The notes under the pieces are model-generated. The model was given only the letters and a program-made list of their open reading frames with translations, did not search any database and had not been told where the DNA came from. A program made the translations under genes and the position numbers. Shown in pieces: positions 1-8,396 of a stretch of 64,000 bases of DNA (within the stretch, counting starts at the first letter, position 1; every line of letters begins with the position of its first letter). Origin of the DNA: an uncultured Paracoccaceae bacterium (GTDB lineage Bacteria > Pseudomonadota > Alphaproteobacteria > Rhodobacterales > Rhodobacteraceae); contig OY288147.1 of assembly GCA_958439195.1 (NCBI GenBank), positions 62,001-126,000 of the forward strand, given 5' to 3'.

Positions 1-350
1 CCACCGCGCAGGAAGACCCGGTTCAGCAAACGATCCTGAACCAGATCGAAGCGTTCAAGGCCGATGACTATGCCACCGCCTTCACCTTCGCCTCGCCCTC
101 GATCAAGTCGATCTTCATGTCGGCTGAGAACTTCGGGATGATGGTCAAGAACGGCTATCCGATGGTGCATCGCCCCGGCGCGATCCGCATGCTGGAACAG
201 CGCGAAATCGGTGGGCGACTGTGGCAAAAGGTGATGATCACCGATCAGGCTGGCCGCACCCATGTGCTGGATTATCAGATGATCCAGACTGATGCCGGCT
301 GGCAGATCAACGCTGTTCAGCTTTTGCCAGAACCCGGCGTCGGGGCGTAA
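1..350 (+). CDS. DUF4864 domain protein, 3' part
   Basis: The window opens inside this gene. Codons read from base 3 (TAQEDPVQQTILNQIEAFK) to the TAA at 348-350, giving 115 visible residues. The pattern of an early helix with QIEAFKADDYATAF, then a twisted sheet ending in a basic/aromatic stretch (GGRLWQKVMITDQAG), is that of DUF4864, an NTF2/SnoaL-like small domain usually exported in Rhodobacteraceae. The start and any signal peptide lie outside the window. No catalytic residues are known for the family and I assign no function. An inverted repeat (GCCGGT / ACCGGC, 414-430) follows it and could end its transcript, but it also directly abuts the ribosome binding site of the next gene. Confidence 0.75.
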   Translation, partial: TAQEDPVQQTILNQIEAFKADDYATAFTFASPSIKSIFMSAENFGMMVKNGYPMVHRPGAIRMLEQREIGGRLWQKVMITDQAGRTHVLDYQMIQTDAGWQINAVQLLPEPGVGA

Positions 351-437
351 CCGCCCGTACATATCGCCGTGCGCCCGGATGACAACCGGTTAACCCTGCC
401 TTGCTACCCGTTTGCCGGTGTTTAACCGGCGAGGGAA

Positions 438-2729
438 ATGATGAACAAGGCAGTAACGGACGGGCTGGTGCTGATGCCCCCGGCATTTGAGGCTGGGCTG
501 AATCTCTGGTCGCGCGAAGATGGGCGGCCCGGTCAAGGGTCTTGGGCAAATCAGCCAAATGCTGCCTTCGTTCCAGCGGATCAGGATTTCGGCGGCTGTC
601 TCGAAGTGCAGAAATCGACTGCAACACTGAAGCTGCGGTCCTTTCAGCAAATCCCCTTTCTGCCGGGCATGTATCTGCGCGTGACTGCGCGGGTGAAATG
701 CCTGTCCGGACCATTTCCCGGCGTCCGGATCGCCGCCTTTGCCGCTGCTGCCAACGGGTCGAACGTCGCCTCGGCCACCCAGATCGGCGCCACTGTCGCC
801 ATCACGCAATATGGCCAGGTCGTCACAGTCACCGCCATAATCGGATCGGGCAATCGCGGCGGCGTGGATATGGTCTGGGGCACCACCCCCGCCTTTGGCC
901 ATATCGGCATGGATCTGACAGGTGCCGTCGGCGGCATTGTCCGTATCGACGACATCCAGATCGAAGATGCCACCGATGTCTTTCATCGCAACATGATGAC
1001 CTGGGTCGATGTGCGCGACTTTGGCGCAAAGGGTGACGGCATCACCGACGACACCGCCGCGTTCGAGGCCGCCGATGGTGCCGCGGGACAAAGATCCGTC
1101 CTCGTCTCGGCGGGCATCTATCGGCTGGCTGGCAACGTCACCTTTGAAAGCGATGTGCGCTTTGAAGGCACCGTCACGATGGCACCCAACATCCGCCTGT
1201 CCTGCACCCGCAACTTCGACCTGAACACCTATGCCGCCGCTTTTGGCGGTGAAGAAGCCGGGTTCCGCAAGGCCATTCAGGCGCTGTTTTTCTTTACCGA
1301 TCATGTCGAACTGGATCTGTCAGGCCGCCGTGTCGCCCTTACCGCCCCGGTCGAGGTGCAGACCATCGCCGGGCTGTCCAGCTTCCATCAGCGGCGCATC
1401 ATCAGAAACGGCCAGCTTGAGGCCGTCGCAAACGCGGCATGGAACACGGCGACCGCCACCTCTGTCGCAACCTACGCCGTTTCCTCCCCCACGACGCTGA
1501 CCGCTGTTGCCAACATCGCCAACATCCCCGTTGGCGCCCGGATCAGCGGAACCGGTGTCGGACGTGAGGTGTATGTCCGGTCTGTCAACGTTTCTGCCGC
1601 GACGCTGGAACTTAGCCAGCCGCTTTTCGCGGCAGCAGGAACCCGAACCTTCACGTTTGAACGGTATCGCTATCTGGTTGACCTGAGCGGTTTCGAAAAC
1701 CTGAGCCGGATTGAATTCCGTGAGATCGAATTTGATTGTGGCGGCATTTCAAGCGGCCTCATGCTGTCGAAGATTGGCCTTGCCATGCGGGTGGACAACT
1801 GCGTCTTCAACCGCCCGCGTGACCGGGGGATCACCTCGATCGGCACCGGCTGCCAGGGCTTGATGGTCGACAACTGCCAATTCCAATCCAACGAACTGGA
1901 CATCCCCGCGCAGGACCGCACGACGGTTGCACTGAATGTGAATGCCAACGATTCAAAGATCCGCGCCAACCGGATCGTGCGCTTTGCGACATTCGCCGTC
2001 ATGGGCGGCACGGGCCATCTGTTTGTCGGCAACCACTTCTTTCAAGGCGATGACACCACGGCAGGCACCCGACGGGCCGGCGTTGTCCTCACATCCACCA
2101 ACGTCAAGACGCTGTTCACCGGCAATTACATCGACAACAGCTTCATCGAATGGTCGAACGAACATGACGCGCAGCCGACCTTCAGCAGCGGCTTTTCCTT
2201 CGGTGGGTTAACGCTGACCGGAAACATTTTCACCGTGAACGACGTGGCCTCGCATTTCCGCTGGCTGGTCATCACGCCCCGCGGACCGGGCCATTTCATT
2301 CACGGCCTGTCCGTCGTCGGTAACGTGTTTCGCACCCTGAATGGGAACATCGACCGTGTGGAACGGGTCGATGACAGCTTTGCCACGTTGGACACCGGCC
2401 GTTACCGGGTGATCGACTTCAGCCAGAATGCCTTTCACGGCATCTCGCAGATCACTGTAAGCCCGGTCATCCTGCAACACGACCAGACAACCGCAGCCGA
2501 TACCTGGAACGTCGAAGCCGGGCCTTTCATGCCATTCTCGGGGCGGGCGCGGAATGCAACCTCGCTGGTCGCCGAGGGGGCAATCACCACTGCGTCAAAC
2601 GCCAGCCAATTCGTCATGCCCAACGTCCTGACAGAACGTGGGGTAAACCAGACACAAATTCAGGTGCGCTGGCCAACGGCTGTGCGTGGCCGCATCCTTG
2701 CCACTGTCAGATGTGACAACCCGACCTAA
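438..2729 (+). CDS. right-handed beta-helix (pectate-lyase-3 / GH28-like) protein
   Basis: A 763-residue protein. Residues about 189-236 hold the hallmark start of a pectate_lyase_3 fold: WVDVRDFGAKGDGITDD followed by AAFEAA and a turn into beta-helix coils. The middle (residues about 400-700) is a run of short hydrophobic and Asn-rich strands (VDNCVF, GNHFFQGD, TGNYIDNS, LTGNIFTV) typical of parallel beta-helix rungs. The first 180 residues look like a carbohydrate-binding beta-sandwich. The family includes polygalacturonases, epimerases and phage tail spikes; no conserved catalytic Asp pair is obvious, so the substrate is unknown. There is no N-terminal signal peptide. GAGGGA at 431-436 lies only 1 base before ATG 438 and 4 before the in-frame ATG at 441, so the second ATG is also possible. 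Confidence 0.8.
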   Translation: MMNKAVTDGLVLMPPAFEAGLNLWSREDGRPGQGSWANQPNAAFVPADQDFGGCLEVQKSTATLKLRSFQQIPFLPGMYLRVTARVKCLSGPFPGVRIAAFAAAANGSNVASATQIGATVAITQYGQVVTVTAIIGSGNRGGVDMVWGTTPAFGHIGMDLTGAVGGIVRIDDIQIEDATDVFHRNMMTWVDVRDFGAKGDGITDDTAAFEAADGAAGQRSVLVSAGIYRLAGNVTFESDVRFEGTVTMAPNIRLSCTRNFDLNTYAAAFGGEEAGFRKAIQALFFFTDHVELDLSGRRVALTAPVEVQTIAGLSSFHQRRIIRNGQLEAVANAAWNTATATSVATYAVSSPTTLTAVANIANIPVGARISGTGVGREVYVRSVNVSAATLELSQPLFAAAGTRTFTFERYRYLVDLSGFENLSRIEFREIEFDCGGISSGLMLSKIGLAMRVDNCVFNRPRDRGITSIGTGCQGLMVDNCQFQSNELDIPAQDRTTVALNVNANDSKIRANRIVRFATFAVMGGTGHLFVGNHFFQGDDTTAGTRRAGVVLTSTNVKTLFTGNYIDNSFIEWSNEHDAQPTFSSGFSFGGLTLTGNIFTVNDVASHFRWLVITPRGPGHFIHGLSVVGNVFRTLNGNIDRVERVDDSFATLDTGRYRVIDFSQNAFHGISQITVSPVILQHDQTTAADTWNVEAGPFMPFSGRARNATSLVAEGAITTASNASQFVMPNVLTERGVNQTQIQVRWPTAVRGRILATVRCDNPT

Positions 2730-2732
2730 GGC

Positions 2733-3221
2733 TTACATCAGGTCCGATGGCCCCAAACGATAAGCGCGCGCAAAGCCCCCGTTCAGCAAGGCTGATACGG
2801 GGGTAAACCGCACAAAGGCAAAATCTGCGAAATCGACATACAGCTTTGCCTTCGGATGATGGCCCAGCCAATCCTCGCGCAGGTTGGCGCGGATCGGGTC
2901 ATCATGCGCCACAAACCGTGCCTGCGCCTTGATCATCAGCCGGGGATGAAACAGTGGATCGCCCTTGTCCCCCACCTCGCCCACCATAAGCGCACAAGAC
3001 GGCTGCGTCCGCAAAGCCGCGAAATGGGGGGCGAGCGCGGAAATCAGGGTCAGCAGGCCACCGTCCCGCGCCACGCCAAAGGCGATCCGGCTGATGCCCG
3101 GCAAACCATCGGCAGGGTCGGTCACCGCCAATGCCGCAAACCGCGCATCGGCGATCAGCCCCCGTGCCAGCCTGCGCGCCTCATCATCCGCGGGCGCAAC
3201 AGGATCGGGTCGGTTGGTCAT
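2733..3221 (-). CDS. HugZ-like pyridoxamine 5'-phosphate oxidase-fold protein
   Basis: 162 residues on the minus strand, stop only 3 bp from the stop of the convergent beta-helix gene. The sequence has the split-barrel flavin-binding pattern: ARFAALAVTDPADGLPGISRIAFGV, then LLTLISALAPHFAALRTQP and a C-terminal KAKLYVDFADFAFVRFTP. The family binds FMN or heme; relatives such as HugZ degrade heme, and others are flavin reductase-like. The short length matches the single-domain PPOX-type members rather than the longer HugZ with its DUF2470 tail. It is divergent from the SulP transporter with about 80 bp between the starts. The exact substrate cannot be told from the sequence. Confidence 0.8.
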   Translation of the reverse strand: MTNRPDPVAPADDEARRLARGLIADARFAALAVTDPADGLPGISRIAFGVARDGGLLTLISALAPHFAALRTQPSCALMVGEVGDKGDPLFHPRLMIKAQARFVAHDDPIRANLREDWLGHHPKAKLYVDFADFAFVRFTPVSALLNGGFARAYRLGPSDLM

Positions 3222-3301
3222 GGCTGCGGCTTTCCGGTTATTGACAGGCAGAGCTGGCCCGCGTTTGCTGCGGGCACAGCCCTGTGGCTAGCACCCGGAT
3301 C

Positions 3302-4927
3302 ATGACCCAGACAACCCACCCCGCACCCGAACCGGAATTCCTGCCAAAGATCCTGACGGTGCTGCGCGAAGGCTATAGCCTGCGTGATCTGCGCGCCGAT
3401 GCGCTGGCCGGCCTCACCGTGGCCATCGTGGCGCTGCCCCTGTCCATGGCCATCGCCATCGCCAGCGGTGTGGGGCCGGAACGCGGTCTTTACACCACCA
3501 TCGTTGGCGGTTTCCTCGTCTCGGCCCTTGGTGGATCACGCTATCAGATCGGCGGCCCGGCAGGGGCCTTCATCGTGCTTGTATCGGCCTGCGTCATGGC
3601 CATCGGGATTGATGGCCTGATCCTTGCGACCTTCCTGTCTGGCTTCCTTTTAATGGCGGCCGGAGTGCTGCGGCTTGGCACCTATATCCGCTTCATTCCC
3701 TATCCTGTCACAGTAGGCTTTACCGCGGGCATCGCCGTCATCATCTTCGCCAGCCAGATCCGCGATCTGTTCGGCCTGTACCTGACCGCACCTGAACCCG
3801 GCGAGATCATCGCAAAGATTGAAACGCTCTGGGCCGCACGGGGCACGATCACCCCCGCCGCGCTTGCCGTCGCCGCAGGAGTGATCATCATCATTCAGGG
3901 GATGAAGCGGTGGCGTCCCGCCGCGCCAGGCATGTTGATTGCCGTTGTTCTGGCATCCCTCGCTGTCGCGGCATTCGGCCTGCCAGTCGAAACGATCGGC
4001 ACCAAATTCGGCGCATTACCCCGCGTCCCACCAGCCCCGTCGCTACCTGCCATGTCGATGCAGGGCGTTCTCACCGCACTGCCCTGGGCCATCAGCTTCA
4101 CCTTGCTGGGGGCTATCGAATCCCTCCTCTCTGCCGTGGTCGCCGATGGCATGAGCGGCGCACGTCACCGCAGCAATGCTGAACTGGTGGCCCAGGGCGC
4201 GGCGAATGTCGGATCGGCGCTGGTGGGCGGCTTTTGCGTGACCGGAACCATCGCCCGCACCGCCACGAATGTGCGCGCCGGATCACGCGGGCCGGTATCA
4301 GGCATGCTGCACGCGCTTTTCGTGCTGGCCTTCATGCTGGTCGCGGCCCCGCTGGCCGCTTTCATCCCGCTGGCCGCCCTTGCCGGCGTTCTGGCCGTGG
4401 TCGCCTGGAACATGGCCGAGAAAGAGGAATTCTGGCACCTCCTGCGATCGTCGCGCGCCGATGCGATGGTCCTGCTGGTCACCTTCCTTCTGGTCGTATT
4501 CCGCGACCTGACCGAAGGCATCGTTGTGGGATTTGCCCTTGGCGGCCTGGTGTTCATCGCCCGCATGTCCGAGGCGGCAGAGGTCGCCAGCCCGGAAAGC
4601 GCCACCATTTCCGCCACCGATGATGACCGGGTGGTGATCCGCCTGCGTGGCCCCTGGTTCTTTGGCGCCGCCGCGCGCCTGGGATCGGTGCTGGAGCGCA
4701 TCGCAGACCGCCCGCGCGAATTTGTCGTCGACCTGACCGATGTGCCGATGATCGATTCCTCCGGCGCGCGATCGTTCCTCTTGCTGGCCCGGCGCATGGC
4801 CCGGCGAAACGGCATGCTTACCGTGATTGGCGCACGCCCATCAGTCAGGCACATGCTGGAACATCACGGGCTGGACAAACTGCCGGTGCGCTTCCTGCCC
4901 GACCTTGCCGCGCTTGACCAGGACTGA
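3302..4927 (+). CDS. SulP-family anion transporter with STAS domain
   Basis: 541 residues from ATG 3302; an upstream GTG at 3284 gives six more residues but has no better ribosome site. The first about 410 residues are membrane segments with the SulP signature near the start (PERGLYTTIVGGFL, then ALGGSRYQIGGPAGAF). A linker leads to a STAS domain at about residues 434-530, with the VVDLTDVPMIDSSGARSF core that in STAS proteins faces the membrane part and can regulate it. SulP proteins carry sulfate, bicarbonate or dicarboxylates across the inner membrane; the anion here is not defined. It converges on truA across a short intergenic repeat. Confidence 0.92.
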   Translation: MTQTTHPAPEPEFLPKILTVLREGYSLRDLRADALAGLTVAIVALPLSMAIAIASGVGPERGLYTTIVGGFLVSALGGSRYQIGGPAGAFIVLVSACVMAIGIDGLILATFLSGFLLMAAGVLRLGTYIRFIPYPVTVGFTAGIAVIIFASQIRDLFGLYLTAPEPGEIIAKIETLWAARGTITPAALAVAAGVIIIIQGMKRWRPAAPGMLIAVVLASLAVAAFGLPVETIGTKFGALPRVPPAPSLPAMSMQGVLTALPWAISFTLLGAIESLLSAVVADGMSGARHRSNAELVAQGAANVGSALVGGFCVTGTIARTATNVRAGSRGPVSGMLHALFVLAFMLVAAPLAAFIPLAALAGVLAVVAWNMAEKEEFWHLLRSSRADAMVLLVTFLLVVFRDLTEGIVVGFALGGLVFIARMSEAAEVASPESATISATDDDRVVIRLRGPWFFGAAARLGSVLERIADRPREFVVDLTDVPMIDSSGARSFLLLARRMARRNGMLTVIGARPSVRHMLEHHGLDKLPVRFLPDLAALDQD

Positions 4928-4992
4928 TCCTGCGGTGCGCTGACGCGCAAGACTTTTGCCTCGCCTGCGCGCTGCCGCGCTTCGGCTCAGGA

Positions 4993-5040
4993 ATGGGGGC
5001 GCTGCCCCCAAACCCCCAGGGTATTTGAGCCAAGATGAAA
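4993..5040. repeat. Rhodobacterales intergenic repeat with GC-rich hairpin
   Basis: Between the convergent SulP and truA genes. GGGGGC (4995-5000), a 3-base loop and GCCCCC (5004-5009) form a hairpin, followed by AAACCCCCAGGGTATTTGAG and CCAAGATGAA. I recognise this layout (GC hairpin, then a conserved GGGTATTT...AAGATGAA tail) as a repeat found between many genes in Rhodobacterales. It probably terminates transcription from one or both sides; its origin is not established. Confidence 0.6.
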
Positions 5041-5045
5041 TGGCA

Positions 5046-5834
5046 TCATGCGGATGACACGCGATCTGCAAACGGATCCACCGGATACCCCACACCCGTC
5101 AGATAAAGCCCCTGCGGCGGGCAGACCGGCCCACAGGCCGCACGATCCCGCGCCGCCAGCGCATCGCGCACTTCCTCTGGCGCCCAGCTTCCCGCACCGA
5201 CCCGTTCCAATGTGCCGACGATTGACCGCACCTGATTGTGCAGGAAACTGCGTGCCCGCAGCGTGAACCGGTATTCCATCCCTCCCGGAATGGCCTGCCG
5301 GGTGATCGTGATTTCATCCAGCGTCTTGACCGGGCTTTTCGCCTGACAGAGCGTTGACCGAAACGTCGTGAAGTCATGCAACCCGATCAGGTGCCGCGCC
5401 CCGTCCTGCATCGCTTGCAAATCCAGAGGGTTGCGCACCTGCCAGACCCGCCCCCGATCATGCGTGACCGGCGCACGCCGCGACACCAGCCGAAACAGAT
5501 AGCGCCGTTCCATCGCGCTGAAACGGGCGTGAAAGTCATCCGTCACCCGTACAGCCCGCAACACCGCAACCGGCGCAGGCTTCAGGTGGTGATTCAATGC
5601 CTCGGCCAGGCGAAAGGTGTCCCAGTCCCGGCTCAGGTCACAATGCGCCACCTGCCCTGTCGCATGCACCCCCGCATCCGTCCGGCCAGCCGCCGCAATC
5701 GTGTGCGGCCCCGGTTCCAGCCGTGCCAAGGCCGCCTCGATCGCGGCCTGCACCGACGGCTGGCCTTCGGCCTGCCGCTGCCATCCATTGAACGGCAGAC
5801 CATCGTAATCAATGAGCAGGGCATAGCGGGGCAT
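5046..5834 (-). CDS. truA: tRNA pseudouridine(38-40) synthase TruA
   Basis: 262 residues, the usual bacterial length. TruA converts uridines 38-40 of the tRNA anticodon arm to pseudouridine. The catalytic aspartate is D53 in the family motif AAGRTDAGVHATGQVAH. Other conserved pieces are the N-terminal RYALLIDYDGLPFNGWQRQ, the central HDFTTFRS and the C-terminal FLHNQVRSIVGTLERVG. The ATG at 5832-5834 gives the standard N terminus. The gene is divergent from ycjX. Confidence 0.96.
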   Translation of the reverse strand: MPRYALLIDYDGLPFNGWQRQAEGQPSVQAAIEAALARLEPGPHTIAAAGRTDAGVHATGQVAHCDLSRDWDTFRLAEALNHHLKPAPVAVLRAVRVTDDFHARFSAMERRYLFRLVSRRAPVTHDRGRVWQVRNPLDLQAMQDGARHLIGLHDFTTFRSTLCQAKSPVKTLDEITITRQAIPGGMEYRFTLRARSFLHNQVRSIVGTLERVGAGSWAPEEVRDALAARDRAACGPVCPPQGLYLTGVGYPVDPFADRVSSA

Positions 5835-5965
5835 GGCGCGGGCCTACCCGATGCCGGGCGGGTTTGTCCACAGCGCGTCACGCGCGCAGCAGGGCCGCGA
5901 ATGCAGCGTGACTACACATCTGGCCACGTCCTCCCTATGTTAAGGCGTCAGACAAGGGGAAGCGA

Positions 5966-7381
5966 TTGGTCCTTTCATCCATAACGGACAGCATTTCACG
6001 CGGCATCGAAGGGGCAACGGCAAGCCTGTCGGAAACGCTGTTCGAACCGGTGATCCGCCTTGGCGTGACCGGCCTGAGCCGGGCGGGAAAGACGGTGTTC
6101 ATTACCGGACTGGTCGCCAATCTGCTGGACAGGGGCCGGATGCCGCAACTGTCGGCCCAGGCATCGGGGCGGATCGAATCCGTCTGGCTGCAACCGCAAC
6201 CCGATGTCACCCTGCCTCGCTTTGATTACGAAGGCCACCTGGCCGCCCTGACAGGCGACACGCCCCGCTGGCCCGACAGCACCCGCGCGGTATCCGAACT
6301 GCGCCTGTCCTTTCGCGTCCGCCCCGATGGCTGGCTCTCTGGCCTGACCGGCCCCCGCATCGTGCATCTGGACATCGTCGATTATCCCGGTGAATGGCTG
6401 ATGGATCTTGGCCTTTTGGACAAGACCTATGCCGACTGGTCCGAAGAGGTGCTGTCGCGCCTTTCCAAACGCCCGGAGGCAGCGGAATTCATGGCCACCG
6501 CCCGCGCCGAAGACGGCTCCCTTCCGCTGCAAGAACCCCGCGCCCAAGCCTTGGCCGCGCTGTTCACCACCTATCTTTCTGGCGCGCGTCATGCCGGCTG
6601 GGCCGATTGCACACCAGGCCGCTTTCTGCTGCCAGGAGATCTTGCCGGATCACCGGTCCTGACCTTCGCGCCCCTGCCCCGGCCCGCCAGCACGCCGCGC
6701 GGCAGCCTGTGGTTTGAAATGGACCGTCGGTTCGAAGGCTATAAATCCAAGGTGGTTCGCCCCTTCTTCCGCGATCACTTTGCGAAAGTTGACCGTCAGA
6801 TCGTGCTTGCCGATGTGCTGGGCGCGATCCATCAAGGCCCCCAGGCCCTTGAGGATCTGCGCCGCATCATGGCCGATGTTCTGGCGGCATTCCGGCCCGG
6901 CCGCAACGGATGGCTCACGGGGCTTTTGGGGGGCAGGCGGGTGGAACGCATCCTGCTGGCCGCGACCAAGGCGGATCACCTGCACCACAGCCAGCACCCC
7001 GCCCTGACAGGCATCATGCAGGCAATGCTGCGCGAAGCCCGCGATCGTGCCGAATTCGCCGGTGCGCTGACCGGGGCGATGTCGCTGGCCGGGTTCCGGG
7101 CCACGGTCGAGGAAACGGTCACGCGCGACGGTGTGCCGCTTGATTGCGTGCGTGGGCGGCTGAAGGATGGCCGCGTGGTCGCCATGTATCCCGGACGCCT
7201 GCCAGATGATCCCGCCCGCCTTCTGTCACCCGCACGGCAAGGCGCAGACCGCTGGCTGGATGCTGAATTCGGCATGATGTCCTTTGAACCACCGCTTCGG
7301 ATGGCCCGCAAACCGGGCGATGGCACGCCCCACATCCGTCTGGACCGGGCGATGGAATTCCTGATCGGAGACAGGCTGTGA
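5966..7381 (+). CDS. ycjX: YcjX-family P-loop ATPase/GTPase
   Basis: 471 residues. Starts at TTG 5966, supported by AAGGGGA five bases upstream; no ATG is in frame nearby. The Walker A box is GLSRAGKT at residues 36-43, and a DIVDYPGEW segment acts as the likely Walker B/G3 region. This is the DUF463/YcjX family, whose E. coli member belongs to the PspF/heat-shock-linked ycjXF operon; the molecular role is not established. It overlaps ycjF by four bases (GTGA), so the two are translationally coupled. Confidence 0.9.
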   Translation: MVLSSITDSISRGIEGATASLSETLFEPVIRLGVTGLSRAGKTVFITGLVANLLDRGRMPQLSAQASGRIESVWLQPQPDVTLPRFDYEGHLAALTGDTPRWPDSTRAVSELRLSFRVRPDGWLSGLTGPRIVHLDIVDYPGEWLMDLGLLDKTYADWSEEVLSRLSKRPEAAEFMATARAEDGSLPLQEPRAQALAALFTTYLSGARHAGWADCTPGRFLLPGDLAGSPVLTFAPLPRPASTPRGSLWFEMDRRFEGYKSKVVRPFFRDHFAKVDRQIVLADVLGAIHQGPQALEDLRRIMADVLAAFRPGRNGWLTGLLGGRRVERILLAATKADHLHHSQHPALTGIMQAMLREARDRAEFAGALTGAMSLAGFRATVEETVTRDGVPLDCVRGRLKDGRVVAMYPGRLPDDPARLLSPARQGADRWLDAEFGMMSFEPPLRMARKPGDGTPHIRLDRAMEFLIGDRL

Positions 7382-8394
7382 CCGCCGACAAACCCTTCGT
7401 CATCGAAATGCCCGACAGCACCTTTTCAGGGGCCAATCCCGGCGCCGATCCCGCACTTGCGCCCCCTGTGCCTGACCTGCTGCCCGATGGCCGCGCCATG
7501 CAGGCCGCGTTGCGGATTGGTGCCAAACGCCCCCGCTCTGCCCTTGGCCGCTTTGCGATCTGGGCCTTTGGGGCGCTGTTTTCTTTCGTTCTGTCCGTCG
7601 CCGCATGGGATTTTGTCACCGGACTTTTGTCCACCAACACCCTGCTTGGAACCATTGCCCTGATCCTTGTGGGTCTTGCCACCCTGGCCGCCACCTTGCT
7701 TGCCTTGCGCGAAGCCGCCACCTTCGCCCGTCTGGCAAAGCTGGACGGCTTGCGCCAGCGCGCCGCCGATGCCGCAACGCTGGTTGATGCCAAACGGGTT
7801 ACGGCCGAACTGATCGGCCTTTACTCCCGGCGCAGCGACTTGGCCTGGTCGCTGTCGCGCCTCAAGGACCGCCACGGCGATGTGCTTGACGCCGACGCCC
7901 TGTTGCGCCTGACCGAGTCCGAGTTGATGGCCCCCCTTGACGCCGCAGCCCGCGCACAGGTCGAGGCAGCCGCGCGGCAGGTGGCCACCGTGACAGCCTT
8001 GGTGCCGCTGGCTCTGGCTGATGTGGCGATGGCACTGTTCGCCAATCTGCGCATGATCCGCCGCATCGCCGAAATCTATGGCGGCCGGTCTGGCACGCTT
8101 GGGTCCATGCGGCTTTTGCGGCGGGTGTTCGGCCACCTGATCGCCACCGGGGCGGTGGCGCTGACCGATGATCTGATCAGTTCTGTCGCTGGCGGCGGGA
8201 TGCTGTCGAAACTGTCGCGCCGATTTGGCGAAGGCGTGGTGAACGGCGCATTGACCGCCCGCGTCGGCATCGCCGCGATGGAGATTTGCCGTCCCCTGCC
8301 CTTTGCCGCGCTTCCCCGCCCCAGCGTCAGCCAAACCATCAGCCGCGCTTTGGCGGGGCTGTTCAATCGCGGCGATGACGCACAAAAGGGCTGA
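7378..8394 (+). CDS. ycjF: YcjF-family inner membrane protein (TIGR01620/DUF697)
   Basis: 338 residues from GTG 7378, overlapping the ycjX stop. Two adjacent hydrophobic segments at about residues 58-105 (FAIWAFGALFSFVLSVAAW, then LGTIALILVGLATLAATLLAL) anchor it in the membrane. A helical cytoplasmic region follows, and the C-terminal DUF697-like part (AALTARVGIAAMEICRPLPF) closes the protein. It is the regular partner of YcjX in proteobacteria, which fits the overlapping arrangement here. The function of the pair is unknown beyond association with envelope and heat stress. Confidence 0.88.
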   Translation: MTADKPFVIEMPDSTFSGANPGADPALAPPVPDLLPDGRAMQAALRIGAKRPRSALGRFAIWAFGALFSFVLSVAAWDFVTGLLSTNTLLGTIALILVGLATLAATLLALREAATFARLAKLDGLRQRAADAATLVDAKRVTAELIGLYSRRSDLAWSLSRLKDRHGDVLDADALLRLTESELMAPLDAAARAQVEAAARQVATVTALVPLALADVAMALFANLRMIRRIAEIYGGRSGTLGSMRLLRRVFGHLIATGAVALTDDLISSVAGGGMLSKLSRRFGEGVVNGALTARVGIAAMEICRPLPFAALPRPSVSQTISRALAGLFNRGDDAQKG

Positions 8395-8396
8395 GG

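Noticed and set aside
4165..4854. 229-codon open frame antisense to the SulP gene
   Set aside because: Arg/Ser-rich, no ribosome site, complementary to a well-supported transporter.
7426..8385. 319-codon open frame on the minus strand
   Set aside because: It lies fully antisense to ycjF, is rich in Gly/Gln/His and resembles no family; a by-product of GC-rich third positions.
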